A stretch of 64,000 bases of DNA from contig JBGVPL010000039.1 in assembly GCA_045126975.1 (NCBI GenBank), positions 1 through 64,000 of the forward strand, read 5' to 3'. The notes under the pieces were generated by a model. It worked only from the letters and a program-made list of their open reading frames with translations, made no database searches and had not been told where the DNA came from. The position numbers and the translations under genes were made by a program. Every line of letters starts with the position of its first letter. Positions within the stretch are counted from its first letter, which is position 1. Source of the stretch: Aphodosoma sp045126975 (GTDB lineage Bacteria; Bacteroidota; Bacteroidia; Bacteroidales; Paludibacteraceae). Positions 48,759 to 58,528 of this stretch are shown one piece after another.

Positions 48759-50819
48759 ATGATTTCAGAAAAACTCTTAAATCCACAAAGCATCGTTGTA
48801 GTTGGTGCTTCTAACGATGTACAAAAACCTGGTGGTAAACTACTCAAAAACCTCCTCGACAGCCAATTCAAAGGTCAAATCTATGTGGTTAACCCTAAAG
48901 AAGCCGAAATTCAAGGCATCAAATGCCACGCTAAAGTAGAAGATCTTCCTCAAGTAGATTGCGCTCTCATGGGTATTGCTGCAAAATATTGCTTGCACAC
49001 TGTTGACGTACTTGCAAACGAAAAAGGTTGCCGTGGTTTCGTTATCATCTCTGCAGGTTTCTCTGAAGAAAACCACGAAGGTGCAGAAATCGAACACAAA
49101 ATCGTAGAAATCATCGACAACGTAGGTGGCTCACTCATTGGCCCTAACTGTACTGGTTTCTTGAATGTTAACTATACTGGTGCTTTCGATGCTCCAATTC
49201 CACAACTCAACCCACGTGGCGTTGACTTCGTAACTGGTTCAGGTGCTACTGCTGTGTTTATCAAAGAGATTGGTATCACTAACGGTCTTCAATTCAACTC
49301 TGTTTGGGCTGTAGGTAACTCTGCTCAAATCGGTATTGAAGAGGTACTTGAATATTGGGATGATACATACGTAGAAGGTCAATCTTCATTCGTAAAAATG
49401 ATATATATGGAGAGCGTTCGCAATCCTCAAAAATTGCTTAAACACGCCTCTTCACTTATCCGCAAAGGTTGTAAAATCGCTGCTATTAAATCAGGTTCTT
49501 CTTCTGCTGGTAGTCGTGCAGCTTCTTCTCATACAGGTGCTCTCGCTACATCTGACGTAGCTGTTGATGCTTTGTTCCGCAAAGCTGGTATCGTACGTTG
49601 TAGCAATCGTCTTGAACTCGTAAACGTATGTTCAGTATTCATGCACCCTGAGATGAAAGGCAAAAACGTGGCTATCATCACTCACGCAGGTGGTCCTGCT
49701 GTTATGCTTACCGACACATTGTCTAACAATGGTCTTGAAGTACCTCATATCTCAGGTCCTAAAGCAGAAGAATTGCTCACTAAATTGTTCCCTGGCTCAT
49801 CAGTAGCTAACCCTATAGACTTCCTTGCTACTGGTACAGCAGAACAACTTGGTCATATCATCGACGCTTGCGAAAACGACTTCGACAATATCGACGCTAT
49901 GGCTGTAATCTTCGGTAGCCCAGGTCTTTTCCCTAACTGGGAACCTTACCGCGTGCTCGACGAAAAAATGAAGACTTGCAAAAAACCTATCTACCCTATT
50001 CTTCCTTCTATCATCAATGTGAAAGACGAAATTGCTGACTTCATCAACAATCGTGGTCGTATCAATTTCAGCGAAGAATGTGTATTTGGTAATGCTCTTG
50101 CAAAAGTATTCAATACTCCTGCTCCAGAACCAGAAAACCTCGAAATGCCAGAAATCGACGTACAAGCTATTCGCCGTATCGTTGATAATGCAGAAAATGG
50201 TTATCTTGGTCTTGAAGAAATCAATGGATTGCTCGATGCTGCTGGTGTAGCTCGCAAACGCAATGCTGAAGTTCGCACTAAAGAAGAGGCTATCGCTGCT
50301 GCAAAAGAAATGGGATTCCCACTCGTAATGAAAGTTTGTGGTCCTGTTCACAAGTCTGATGTTGGCGGTGTTGTTCTCAACATTAAAGATATCGAAACTG
50401 TTGAACGCGAATTCGAACGCCTCATCGTTATCCCTGAAACATACGCAGTTGAAGTTTGCCCTATGTATAAAGGTACTGAAATCTTCATCGGTGCAAGCCG
50501 CGAAGCTAAATTTGGTCACCAAGTGCTTTGTGGTCTTGGCGGTATCTTCATCGAAGTATTGAAAGACGTACAAGCCTCACTTGCTCCAATCGGTCTTGAC
50601 GAAGCACACTCTATGATTGAACGCCTCCGTGGTTACAAAATCATCAAAGGCGTGCGTGGTCAAGAACCTGTAAACGAAGACCTCTTTGCAGAAGCTGTTA
50701 CTCGCATCTCTGCTCTCGTAAAAGCAGCTCCAGAAATTGCAGAAATGGACCTCAATCCACTTCTCGGCTCAGCAAATGCCGTAGTAGCAGTTGACGCCCG
50801 CATCCGCATTGAAAAATAA
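48759..50819 (+). CDS. ADP-forming acetate-CoA ligase, fused alpha-beta
   Basis: 686 residues. N-terminal CoA-binding domain (IVVVGASNDVQKPGGKLLKN), CoA-ligase domains with the phosphohistidine site SSHTGALATSDVAVDALF (His about 260), and the C-terminal ATP-grasp part (GFPLVMKVCGPVHKSDVGGV). It makes ATP and acetate (or another acid) from acyl-CoA, a way of saving energy in anaerobes. Heavy use of preferred codons suggests strong expression. A terminator follows at 50834. Confidence 0.93.
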   Translation: MISEKLLNPQSIVVVGASNDVQKPGGKLLKNLLDSQFKGQIYVVNPKEAEIQGIKCHAKVEDLPQVDCALMGIAAKYCLHTVDVLANEKGCRGFVIISAGFSEENHEGAEIEHKIVEIIDNVGGSLIGPNCTGFLNVNYTGAFDAPIPQLNPRGVDFVTGSGATAVFIKEIGITNGLQFNSVWAVGNSAQIGIEEVLEYWDDTYVEGQSSFVKMIYMESVRNPQKLLKHASSLIRKGCKIAAIKSGSSSAGSRAASSHTGALATSDVAVDALFRKAGIVRCSNRLELVNVCSVFMHPEMKGKNVAIITHAGGPAVMLTDTLSNNGLEVPHISGPKAEELLTKLFPGSSVANPIDFLATGTAEQLGHIIDACENDFDNIDAMAVIFGSPGLFPNWEPYRVLDEKMKTCKKPIYPILPSIINVKDEIADFINNRGRINFSEECVFGNALAKVFNTPAPEPENLEMPEIDVQAIRRIVDNAENGYLGLEEINGLLDAAGVARKRNAEVRTKEEAIAAAKEMGFPLVMKVCGPVHKSDVGGVVLNIKDIETVEREFERLIVIPETYAVEVCPMYKGTEIFIGASREAKFGHQVLCGLGGIFIEVLKDVQASLAPIGLDEAHSMIERLRGYKIIKGVRGQEPVNEDLFAEAVTRISALVKAAPEIAEMDLNPLLGSANAVVAVDARIRIEK

Positions 50820-50833
50820 TATTACCATATTAT

Positions 50834-50875
50834 AAAAAAAGTCCTTTGCCTTTTATAGGCAAGGGACTTTTTTTA
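50834..50875 (+). terminator. Terminator of the acetyl-CoA synthetase gene
   Basis: AAAGTCCTTTGCC / GGCAAGGGACTTT stem with flanking A and T runs. Confidence 0.75.
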
Positions 50876-50948
50876 TATTTTTCACAAATAAAAATGTTAA
50901 ATAATACTAAAATTAGTATTTTGTATTGCATAGTACAAATTTTTACCG

Positions 50949-50956
50949 TATCTTTG
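50949..50956 (+). promoter_or_regulatory. -7 element of the padR-pspC promoter
   Basis: TATCTTTG, exact match. The leader that follows is a drifting heptamer array (GAAAACT, GAAGATT, GAAAGTT, GGAAATT, then AATAACT units) up to about 51020. Confidence 0.6.
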
Positions 50957-51038
50957 CAGTGAAATTGAAAACTGAAGATTGAAAGTTGGAAATTAAGAAT
51001 AAAAATTAATAACTAATAACTACACACTGTAAATAATT

Positions 51039-51413
51039 ATGGCTGGAAGTGATAATATTAAGGCGCAAATGCGCAAGGGCATACTGGAGTATCTGGTGAT
51101 GCTATGCTTGAAAAAGCACCCTGCATATTCGTCGGACTTGATAAATATGCTGAAAGAGGGTGAGTTTATTGTGGTAGAAGGGGCTCTCTACCCTCTTCTT
51201 ATGCGCTTGAAACAGAATGGGTTGTTGAATTACATTTGGGTGGAATCGACTCTCGGTCCGCCTCGTAAATATTATAACCTAACTGCGCAAGGGCATGAGT
51301 TTTTGCAAGAACTTGAAGCGGCATACTCGGAGATTGAGCGTGCAGTGAACTATGTGAAAAATACCCCTATGAAAGAATGTTCTATTGATAACGAAAAAAT
51401 TATTGCAAAATGA
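51039..51413 (+). CDS. PadR-family transcriptional regulator
   Basis: 124 residues. Winged-helix domain with GILEYLVMLCLKKHPAYSSD, the wing EGALYPLLMRLKQNGLLNYI and GPPRKYYNLTAQGHEFL, then a short dimerisation helix. PadR proteins usually repress their own operon. It overlaps the PspC-GIN gene by 4 nt (ATGA), a common Bacteroidetes pair for envelope stress. Confidence 0.9.
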   Translation: MAGSDNIKAQMRKGILEYLVMLCLKKHPAYSSDLINMLKEGEFIVVEGALYPLLMRLKQNGLLNYIWVESTLGPPRKYYNLTAQGHEFLQELEAAYSEIERAVNYVKNTPMKECSIDNEKIIAK

Positions 51414-53017
51414 AAAAGACATTGACTATCAATCTATCAGGCGTTGTGTTTAACATTGACGAAGACGCATACGAAATACTAAACGAATACTTGCGTAAGC
51501 TTGAAATACAATTCTCTGACGAAGACGGCAAAGAGGTGATGTGCGACATTGAGGCTCGATTAGCTGAATTGTTCAGTAACACATTGAAATCGGACAACAA
51601 AAACGTGGTTACAATCAACAACGTAAACTCTGTCATTGAGCAACTTGGCACTGCTGAAGAGATTGGCGACGAGGGCAAAAATAGTACGTTCGACAATAGA
51701 GAATTTGACAAAGAGAGTCGCAAACGTAATAGAAAATTCTATCGCGACGGTGAAAACAAAATACTCGGTGGTGTGGCAGCTGGATTGGCAGCTTATTTGG
51801 GATTGGAAGTAACCATCACACGTTTGATTATGCTGTTGCTCGCTATCACCGTATTAGGCTGGTTGATACCGATTTACCTCGTAGTGTGGGTTATTGCACC
51901 AGAAGCTACTACTACAGCTCAAAAACTTGAAATGCAAGGCATTGAGCCTTCTATCGAGAATATGAAAAACTACTTGAATAGCGAGCAATTTCGCGAATCT
52001 GCAAGTCGCGTAGGCTCTCGTCTTGGCGAGGTGGTGAAATGGTTGTTCCGCATTGCAGCCATCATTGTGGGATTGTTTTTTGCCTTCATTGGTGTTGTGA
52101 TAATTGGCGCATTGACAATAGCTTTGATTGGAATAATTACAGGCGTAGGAGGCGCAATATTTGGAGGTATATTGCCTATGGCAAGCGCAAATACCACTAT
52201 GATAACCTTCATCGTAGCGACTCTTGTTGCCCTACTCATCCCGATTGTTTCTATCATCATGGCAACAATCCGACTAATTCGTCACGACAATACCCCTCAC
52301 AAATCGGGCTGGGGATGGATGTGGTTTGTGATATGGATTATTGCAGTTATTGTGTCTATCAATACATTATTATTCTCTGTGCCTAATATTGTAAGCACAG
52401 TGAAAAATTTAGACGAGAATGGTTTTGTAGCAATATTCGATGGCGATATTACCACTGAAGAACGTTTGCGAAATGAGCAATTTGCTGCGATAGAGATAGA
52501 TGACGCTTTGGTTGTACAATTAATTGAAGATACATGTTGTTTTGTAGAGGTAAGAGGCAATACCAATACTTTGCGCAATATAAAGACTACAATCGAAGAA
52601 AACACATTGAAATTGGAATTGCGCAACTATGTGAATAATTTAGGCAACCAACACGGAGTGAGCGTACACTATTGCTCTGAAATCAATAAGATAGAAATGG
52701 GCAGTGCAAGTGTCATTTCAAGCGATTCAAATCGTATCAAAAGCAATGATTTAGAAATAGATGCTGCATCAGCTTCAGTCATAAATCTCGGCGTTGATTG
52801 TAAGAAATTAGACATCGAAGCGTCATCGGCAGCAGTATTAAACATGTGGGGCGAAACCGACCTTTTGAACGCCGAATTGTCGTCGGCTGCGGTGGTAAAT
52901 TTCAAAGATTTAGTTGCCGACAGTGCCAATATTGAGGCAGCGTCGGGCTCAATAATTGACCTTCCAAAAACAGAAAACATAAAAATTAATAAAGCTCCAG
53001 GTGTGATAATAAAATAA
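51410..53017 (+). CDS. PspC-domain membrane protein with C-terminal GIN (DUF2807) domain
   Basis: 535 residues. An N-terminal cytosolic part (about 1-110) is followed by a PspC domain (KILGGVAAGLAAYLGLEVTI and LIPIYLVVWVIAPE) and three further hydrophobic segments to about residue 335. The C-terminal 190 residues form a GIN/DUF2807-type beta-helix with repeated small-residue rungs (IEASSAAVLNMWGETDLLN). The protein is likely an inner-membrane stress component controlled by the upstream PadR. Three domains in this order are typical for the phylum. Confidence 0.85.
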   Translation: MKKTLTINLSGVVFNIDEDAYEILNEYLRKLEIQFSDEDGKEVMCDIEARLAELFSNTLKSDNKNVVTINNVNSVIEQLGTAEEIGDEGKNSTFDNREFDKESRKRNRKFYRDGENKILGGVAAGLAAYLGLEVTITRLIMLLLAITVLGWLIPIYLVVWVIAPEATTTAQKLEMQGIEPSIENMKNYLNSEQFRESASRVGSRLGEVVKWLFRIAAIIVGLFFAFIGVVIIGALTIALIGIITGVGGAIFGGILPMASANTTMITFIVATLVALLIPIVSIIMATIRLIRHDNTPHKSGWGWMWFVIWIIAVIVSINTLLFSVPNIVSTVKNLDENGFVAIFDGDITTEERLRNEQFAAIEIDDALVVQLIEDTCCFVEVRGNTNTLRNIKTTIEENTLKLELRNYVNNLGNQHGVSVHYCSEINKIEMGSASVISSDSNRIKSNDLEIDAASASVINLGVDCKKLDIEASSAAVLNMWGETDLLNAELSSAAVVNFKDLVADSANIEAASGSIIDLPKTENIKINKAPGVIIK

Positions 53018-53028
53018 TTAAGAAAAAT

Positions 53029-53059
53029 TTTGTAATTCAAAATATTTTTATTACATTTG
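53029..53059 (+). promoter_or_regulatory. Promoter of the cytochrome c peroxidase gene
   Basis: TTTG at 53029-53032, a 19-nt spacer, TACATTTG at 53052-53059; full match. Confidence 0.6.
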
Positions 53060-53135
53060 TAGGCGGAAAAATAAGCATTTTTCTGCCTATATTTTTTTAC
53101 CAAAATGTTAACCAAAACACCTTAAATTTTTATTT

Positions 53136-54491
53136 ATGAAAATTAAAAAAGCTTTGGGTATAATCCTCCTCCTGTTGATTGCCCTTGTAATGACTTACAA
53201 ATTTGTAGACATTACACCCGACAAAAATCTCGAGCCGGAAAAACAAGCTAAGAAAGTGCTTAAGTACGGACAATGTGTTGCATGTCACTCACATTCACCA
53301 GAATTGCCATTCTATGCCAATTGGCCAATAATTGGTAAAGTAGTAAAACAAGATGCAACTTTGGCTATACGCGAATTTGATGCCAATATTGTCATTGATG
53401 GTCTCAAAAATAATCAACCTATTGACGAAGTTACTCTCAACAAATTAGAACACTCGTTCCAAAACGAAACTATGCCTCCAGTAAAATATTATGCTGTGCA
53501 CTGGGGTTCGGTTATCAATAACAAAGAAAAAGAGATTGTACTCAATTGGATTAAACAATATCGCACTGAAAATCACTATAATGGTTTGGCTAATAGGGAA
53601 TTTTCAAACGAACCTATACAAGTAATTCCTGATTCTATTCCTGTAAACCCAGCAAAAGTGGAATTGGGTCGTTTACTCTACAATGATGTTCGCCTATCTG
53701 TCGATAACTCAATATCTTGCGCTTCTTGTCACGATCTCAGCAAAGGTGGTACTGACAACAAACCTTTCTCGGAAGGTGTAGGCGGACAATTTGGTGGAAT
53801 CAATGCTCCTACAGTATTTAATGCTACATTCAATTTCGTACAATTCTGGGATGGCCGCGCAGCTGACCTCGCTGCACAAGCAGCTGGTCCTCCAACCAAT
53901 CCAGTGGAAATGGCTCATAAAAATTGGCGCGATATAGAAAACATTCTCGCTGCTGACAAAAAATTTGCCAAAGCATTTACCATAGTATATCCTGACGGAA
54001 TAACCGAAGCCAATATATGCAATGCTATTGCCGAATACGAAAAAACATTGATTACTCCTAATTCAGCATTCGACCGTTACCTTAAAGGAGATAAAGATGC
54101 TATGACAGCAGAACAAATCGCTGGTTACGAATTATTTAAACAATATAGTTGTGCAACATGCCATGCCGGGATCAATCTTGGTGGAATTTCATATGAGTAT
54201 ATGGGATTACGCAAAGATTATTTTGAAGATAGAGGCACTGCACTCACAGAAGAAGACTATGGTCGTGGCAAACAAGAGGAAGACACATTCTTCGACCACC
54301 GCTTCAAAACTCCAGGACTTCGTAATGTCGCTCTAACAGCACCATATTTCCACGATGCAACACAAACTACTCTACTTGATGCCGTGAATGCAATGGTAAA
54401 ATACCAAACAAAAAAAGATATTACTCCTGATGAATCAAAACAAATCGTAGAGTTTCTCAACACTCTAACTGGAGAAATACCTCAAAAATAG
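53136..54491 (+). CDS. Tri-heme cytochrome c peroxidase
   Basis: 451 residues. N-terminal membrane anchor or signal (LGIILLLLIALVMTYKF), then an extra heme domain with CVACH (about 48-52), then the two-heme CcpA/MauG-type core with CASCH (about 195) and CATCH (about 339). HRFKTPGLRNVALTAPYFHD is the typical distal region. It reduces H2O2 in the periplasm using electrons from the quinol or cytochrome pool. Together with the flavodiiron protein (19220) it points to defence against oxygen species. A bidirectional terminator lies at 54504-54543. Confidence 0.92.
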   Translation: MKIKKALGIILLLLIALVMTYKFVDITPDKNLEPEKQAKKVLKYGQCVACHSHSPELPFYANWPIIGKVVKQDATLAIREFDANIVIDGLKNNQPIDEVTLNKLEHSFQNETMPPVKYYAVHWGSVINNKEKEIVLNWIKQYRTENHYNGLANREFSNEPIQVIPDSIPVNPAKVELGRLLYNDVRLSVDNSISCASCHDLSKGGTDNKPFSEGVGGQFGGINAPTVFNATFNFVQFWDGRAADLAAQAAGPPTNPVEMAHKNWRDIENILAADKKFAKAFTIVYPDGITEANICNAIAEYEKTLITPNSAFDRYLKGDKDAMTAEQIAGYELFKQYSCATCHAGINLGGISYEYMGLRKDYFEDRGTALTEEDYGRGKQEEDTFFDHRFKTPGLRNVALTAPYFHDATQTTLLDAVNAMVKYQTKKDITPDESKQIVEFLNTLTGEIPQK

Positions 54492-54503
54492 AAATGTTCT
54501 TAC

Positions 54504-54543
54504 AAAAAAATAGGCTAATGCAAAATGCATTAGCCTATTTTTT
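54504..54543. terminator. Bidirectional terminator between the peroxidase gene and deoD
   Basis: AAATAGGCTAATGCA / TGCATTAGCCTATTT with A and T runs on the two sides, between convergent genes. Confidence 0.75.
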
Positions 54544-54560
54544 TATCTACCTATCATAAT

Positions 54561-55274
54561 TTAATCAAGGAGTCCGAGTGCTACATCCATCATCTTAGTA
54601 AATGTGGTTTGACGTTCTTCAGGTGTCGTAATCTCACCAGTGAAAATACAATCCGAGATTGTACAAATAACCAAAGCACGTTTACCAGCACGAGCAGCAT
54701 TGCAATAGAGAGCAGGTGCTTCCATTTCTACAGCAAGTACACCCATTTTTGCCCATTTCTCTGCCGATGGTGTATCTTCGTAAAATACATCGCTCGAATA
54801 GACGTTACCTACCATGTAACGATAACCAAATTCTTCAGCTTTTGTTGCTGCCTTACGAGCCAATTCGAAATCGGCAATAGGAGCAAATGTGCCAGGAAGA
54901 CCATATTGTGAAGCATAATTACTATTAGTACATGCACCCAATGCAATAACGATATCACCAATATGAAGGTCTTTGTGATATGCACCAGCCGAACCTACGC
55001 GCACAATGGTATCTACGTCGTAGAAATTAAACAACTCGTATGTGTAAATACCAATAGAAGGAATACCCATACCATGACCCATAATTGATACACGATGACC
55101 TTTATAAGTACCTGTGTATCCAAGCATACCACGAACGCTATTAAATTGTACAGGATTTTCAAGATAGCGTTCAGCCATGAATTTAGCACGCAAAGGGTCG
55201 CCTGCCATGAAGACAGTTTTAGCGATTTCGCCATATTTTGCCCCAATATGAGGCGTTGGTGTTTGATGTTCCAT
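54561..55274 (-). CDS. deoD: Purine nucleoside phosphorylase, DeoD type
   Basis: 237 residues, normal for the hexameric bacterial form. PHIGAKYGEIAKTVFMAGDP (phosphate site), RVSIMGHGMGIPSIGIYTYE, VRVGSAGAYHKDL and VLAVEMEAPALYCNA (ribose-binding MEA-type site), then ICTISDCIFTGE. It cleaves purine (deoxy)nucleosides for salvage. A TTAATTA-type heptamer block (55275-55320) lies before it. Confidence 0.95.
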   Translation of the reverse strand: MEHQTPTPHIGAKYGEIAKTVFMAGDPLRAKFMAERYLENPVQFNSVRGMLGYTGTYKGHRVSIMGHGMGIPSIGIYTYELFNFYDVDTIVRVGSAGAYHKDLHIGDIVIALGACTNSNYASQYGLPGTFAPIADFELARKAATKAEEFGYRYMVGNVYSSDVFYEDTPSAEKWAKMGVLAVEMEAPALYCNAARAGKRALVICTISDCIFTGEITTPEERQTTFTKMMDVALGLLD

Positions 55275-55346
55275 TATATTTAATTTAATGATTAATTATT
55301 AATTATTAGTATTTAGTAATTTACTCAAAACCCTACTCTCTTTCCC
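55275..55346 (-). repeat. TTAATTA heptamer block between the U32 gene and deoD
   Basis: AATGATTAATTATTAATTAT and TAGTATTTAG text with 7-nt spacing. No gene. Confidence 0.5.
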
Positions 55347-57188
55347 CTATACTCTAATCCTCAACTGTTTTATAATCATTTCGCAGTTGCGGCAATCAAA
55401 TTCAAGGCGGAAGCGGTCATTACCATTTTGCAAATAGAGTTCTTTGATTTGTGATTTTGGATTCTCTTTTTTGCACCAACCAAGAGCATAACGAATGCAA
55501 TGTTTTGTACGCATGAGTTCAACATCAGTTTGATGCTGCTCTTCAAAAGCTGGTTGTTTCACACAGCAACCATGTTGCTCGTAAAAGGCTTTTGCCTGCG
55601 AATTATAGATATTTGCACGATAATCGAGATTAGTCGCTACAAATTGATGTATTGTAGGCTTGATTTCTATCAACGAACGCTTATATGATTGAGTGCGATT
55701 AAGTTCGTGAGCTTCGACTAACTGACGTCGCCACTCGGCTATTTGCGATACAGGAATAAAATATGGTTCAGTGAGACAAGATAGGTCAATTTCTCTTGCT
55801 TCAAAAATTGTACCTCCTAATTTCGAAAGTTGCGTGCGCCAAGTATCAAGCATTTTTTCAGGATTATTAGCCAACTCACCCGACACCTCAACTTTGATTG
55901 AAGTTGATATGTTATCCGTATCTCCTACTGTAAGAAGTAGAGAGCAAGGAGTAGGGAGCAAGGATACTTTTAAAGTAATAGGTATTTTGCGTTCAGCGGT
56001 TTTGCCAGCTAATATGCGTTCAAAGGCAACATCGGAATTACGATAAACAAGTGTACCTTTTTCGATTTTAGGCATTTGTAGTGGCAACAAACGACCTGCC
56101 TCTACTCTATTGACACGGAAACCTTCAAATTCGCCTGCTTTATTAAGGAAGCAAAGTCCATCACCATTGGCTATAACAGATTTAGTGTTAAGGCTTAAAG
56201 CATTGCGCCAAATATCTTTTACTTTGCCTATTGGTTCGCCCAAAGACTTAGGAGTGTCAAATGACCAAATGTCGCGCTTACGACCTTCGAGGAAATAGTC
56301 GGTTGCGCCACGATAGAAGGTCTTTTTAGGGTCAGGTTCGAAGAAGAATGTTGTTTTGCCCGATGAGGCAACACGACGAGGTGTACCTTCGAGGATTGCA
56401 TCGAACTTGCGACGATAATATGAAGTGATATTCTTCACATAATCAATATCTTTAAGACGACCTTCAATTTTGAAAGATGAGATACCTGCATCAATCATCT
56501 CTTGTATGTGACGCGAGGCATCAAAATCTTTTAGAGAGAGAAGATGTTTTTTCTTAACTAATACATTACCATCTTGGTCTATCAAGTCGTATGGCAAACG
56601 ACACATCTGCGCACAAGCTCCACGATTGGCACTGCGACCTCGCATTGCCTCACTCATATAACATTGTCCACTATAAGATACACATAATGCACCATGAACA
56701 AAAGCTTCGAGTGCTACGTTGGTTTGCTCAGCCATTTGACGCATAGTAGCTAAAGATGTTTCACGAGCAAGGACTACTTGTTCGAATCCACACTTCTCAA
56801 GAAACTTGACCTTATCAACAGTACGAGTATCGCACTGAGTGCTGGCATGAAGAGCAATAGGAGGTAAATCCATCTGCAACAGTGCCATATCTTGCACTAT
56901 GAGAGCATCAACACCTGCGTTGTATAAATCATTGACCAAATGACGTGCTTGCTCTAATTCGTCGTCACGAAGAATTGTGTTGAGCGTAACATAGACACGA
57001 GCATAATACTTATGAGCATATTCGACCAAACAAGCTATATCCTCAACAGAATTGCCAGCCGCCACACGTGCACCGAATTGCGATGGTCCAATATACACCG
57101 CATCTGCACCATGGTTGATGGCAGCCATACCAACCTCAATATTTTTGGCTGGACTTAATAACTCTATTTTTGGATTTCGTATAACCAT
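55347..57188 (-). CDS. U32-family protein (TrhP/RlhA-like)
   Basis: 613 residues. N-terminal U32 barrel with IELLSPAKNIEVGMAAINHG, YVTLNTILRDDEL, and the cysteine region ALCVSYSGQCYMSEAMRGRS and NRGACAQMCRLPYDLID, which binds an Fe-S cluster in known relatives. A C-terminal extension is present. Relatives hydroxylate tRNA or rRNA, with prephenate as co-substrate; whether this one acts as a peptidase is doubtful. Unusually, about residues 410-420 (VSLLPTPCSLLLTV) are encoded by a heptamer array (55930-55970). It starts 5 nt after ugd, so the two share a transcript. Confidence 0.85.
   Translation of the reverse strand: MVIRNPKIELLSPAKNIEVGMAAINHGADAVYIGPSQFGARVAAGNSVEDIACLVEYAHKYYARVYVTLNTILRDDELEQARHLVNDLYNAGVDALIVQDMALLQMDLPPIALHASTQCDTRTVDKVKFLEKCGFEQVVLARETSLATMRQMAEQTNVALEAFVHGALCVSYSGQCYMSEAMRGRSANRGACAQMCRLPYDLIDQDGNVLVKKKHLLSLKDFDASRHIQEMIDAGISSFKIEGRLKDIDYVKNITSYYRRKFDAILEGTPRRVASSGKTTFFFEPDPKKTFYRGATDYFLEGRKRDIWSFDTPKSLGEPIGKVKDIWRNALSLNTKSVIANGDGLCFLNKAGEFEGFRVNRVEAGRLLPLQMPKIEKGTLVYRNSDVAFERILAGKTAERKIPITLKVSLLPTPCSLLLTVGDTDNISTSIKVEVSGELANNPEKMLDTWRTQLSKLGGTIFEAREIDLSCLTEPYFIPVSQIAEWRRQLVEAHELNRTQSYKRSLIEIKPTIHQFVATNLDYRANIYNSQAKAFYEQHGCCVKQPAFEEQHQTDVELMRTKHCIRYALGWCKKENPKSQIKELYLQNGNDRFRLEFDCRNCEMIIKQLRIRV
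55930..55970 (-). repeat. AGGGAGCA-type heptamer array inside the U32 gene
   Basis: Plus-strand units AGAGAGC, AAGGAGT, AGGGAGC and AAGGATA repeat every 7 nt, as after tsaC (45622-45660). They encode SLLPTPCSLLL in the minus-strand protein. Confidence 0.7.
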
Positions 57189-57193
57189 ATTAT

Positions 57194-58429
57194 TTAGTCA
57201 CGTTTGAATATATCACGTGTATAAACTTTATCTATTACATCATCAAGCACACAATCATAACGATTGGCTATAATTGAATTACTCATAGCCTTAAATTTAT
57301 CCAAATCATTAACAACAAGGCTACCAAAGAAAGTTGTGCCATCTTCAAGAGTAGGCTCGTATATAATAACCTTTGCACCTTTAGCTTTAACTCGTTTCAT
57401 AACGCCTTGAATTGAACTTTGACGGAAATTGTCGGAATTACTTTTCATCGTAAGGCGATAAACGCCTATAACGCATTCGCGCTCTTGCGCTGAATTATAA
57501 CTATTGTTTGTATAACTATAATAACCTGCCAATTCAAGAACTCGGTCAGAAATAAAATCTTTACGGGTACGGTTGCTATCAACGATGGCTTTCACGAGAT
57601 TTTGAGGTACATCTTCATAGTTAGCAAGCAACTGTTTAGTATCTTTAGGCAAACAATAACCGCCATAACCAAACGAAGGATTATTATAATGCGAACCTAT
57701 ACGAGGGTCGAGGCATACACCATCTATGATTTGTTGAGTATTCAAACCTTTGAGTTCAGCGTATGTATCAAGTTCATTAAAGAACGATACACGCAAAGCT
57801 AAATATGTATTAGCAAAGAGTTTAACTGCTTCTGCTTCAGTAAAACCCATGAAAAGAGTTTCGACATCTTGCTTTATAGCTCCCTCTTGCAATAATTTTG
57901 CAAACACCTCTGCACGCTCAACAAGATAAGGGTTTTCCATATCTGTGCCAACAATTATACGAGATGGGTAGAGATTGTCGTAGAGGGCTTTAGATTCGCG
58001 AAGAAACTCAGGAGAAAAAATAATTTTATCTGTATTATATTTTTCACGCACACTCGCAGTAAAACCAACAGGAATTGTTGATTTTATGACCATTATGGCT
58101 GAGGAATTATACTGCATCACCAACTTAATAACAGTTTCGACAACTGAAGTATCGAAAAAGTTTTTCTGTGGGTCATAATTAGTTGGAGCTGCAATGACCA
58201 CGAAGTCAGCATCTCGATAAGCCTTCTCTGCATCTAAAGTAGCCGTTAAATTCAAATCTTTTTCAGCAAAAAACTGCTCGATATATTCGTCTTGAATAGG
58301 CGATATACGCTTATTAACCAAATCAACACGTTCAGACACAATATCTACCGCCACAACTTGATTATGTTGTGCCAATAATGTCGCGATAGATAACCCTACA
58401 TAACCAGTACCAGCTACTGCTATTTTCAT
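57194..58429 (-). CDS. UDP-glucose 6-dehydrogenase family protein
   Basis: 411 residues. NAD-binding MKIAVAGTGYVGLSIATLLA, central-domain VIKSTIPVGFT and SPEFLRESKALYDNLYPSRI, and the catalytic cysteine in SFGYGGYCLPKDTKQL. It makes UDP-glucuronate or a related uronate for surface polysaccharide. It has its own promoter (58452-58482) and lies beside the polysaccharide genes. Confidence 0.93.
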   Translation of the reverse strand: MKIAVAGTGYVGLSIATLLAQHNQVVAVDIVSERVDLVNKRISPIQDEYIEQFFAEKDLNLTATLDAEKAYRDADFVVIAAPTNYDPQKNFFDTSVVETVIKLVMQYNSSAIMVIKSTIPVGFTASVREKYNTDKIIFSPEFLRESKALYDNLYPSRIIVGTDMENPYLVERAEVFAKLLQEGAIKQDVETLFMGFTEAEAVKLFANTYLALRVSFFNELDTYAELKGLNTQQIIDGVCLDPRIGSHYNNPSFGYGGYCLPKDTKQLLANYEDVPQNLVKAIVDSNRTRKDFISDRVLELAGYYSYTNNSYNSAQERECVIGVYRLTMKSNSDNFRQSSIQGVMKRVKAKGAKVIIYEPTLEDGTTFFGSLVVNDLDKFKAMSNSIIANRYDCVLDDVIDKVYTRDIFKRD

Positions 58430-58451
58430 AATGATTACAAGTTTATTTACG

Positions 58452-58482
58452 CAAAGTTACAAATAATTTCGTATATAACAAA
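58452..58482 (-). promoter_or_regulatory. Promoter of the UDP-glucose dehydrogenase gene
   Basis: On the minus strand: TTTG (complement of 58479-58482), a 19-nt spacer and TAACTTTG (complement of 58452-58459). Confidence 0.6.
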
Positions 58483-58518
58483 AAAATCGCATCAAGAATA
58501 ATTTTCTCAATGCGATTA
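58479..58518 (-). terminator. Weak terminator after the DegT-type aminotransferase gene
   Basis: AATCGCAT / ATGCGATT stem with a long loop, and T-rich on the minus strand. It overlaps the -33 box of the following promoter. Confidence 0.4.
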
Positions 58519-58528
58519 AATTCATTAT

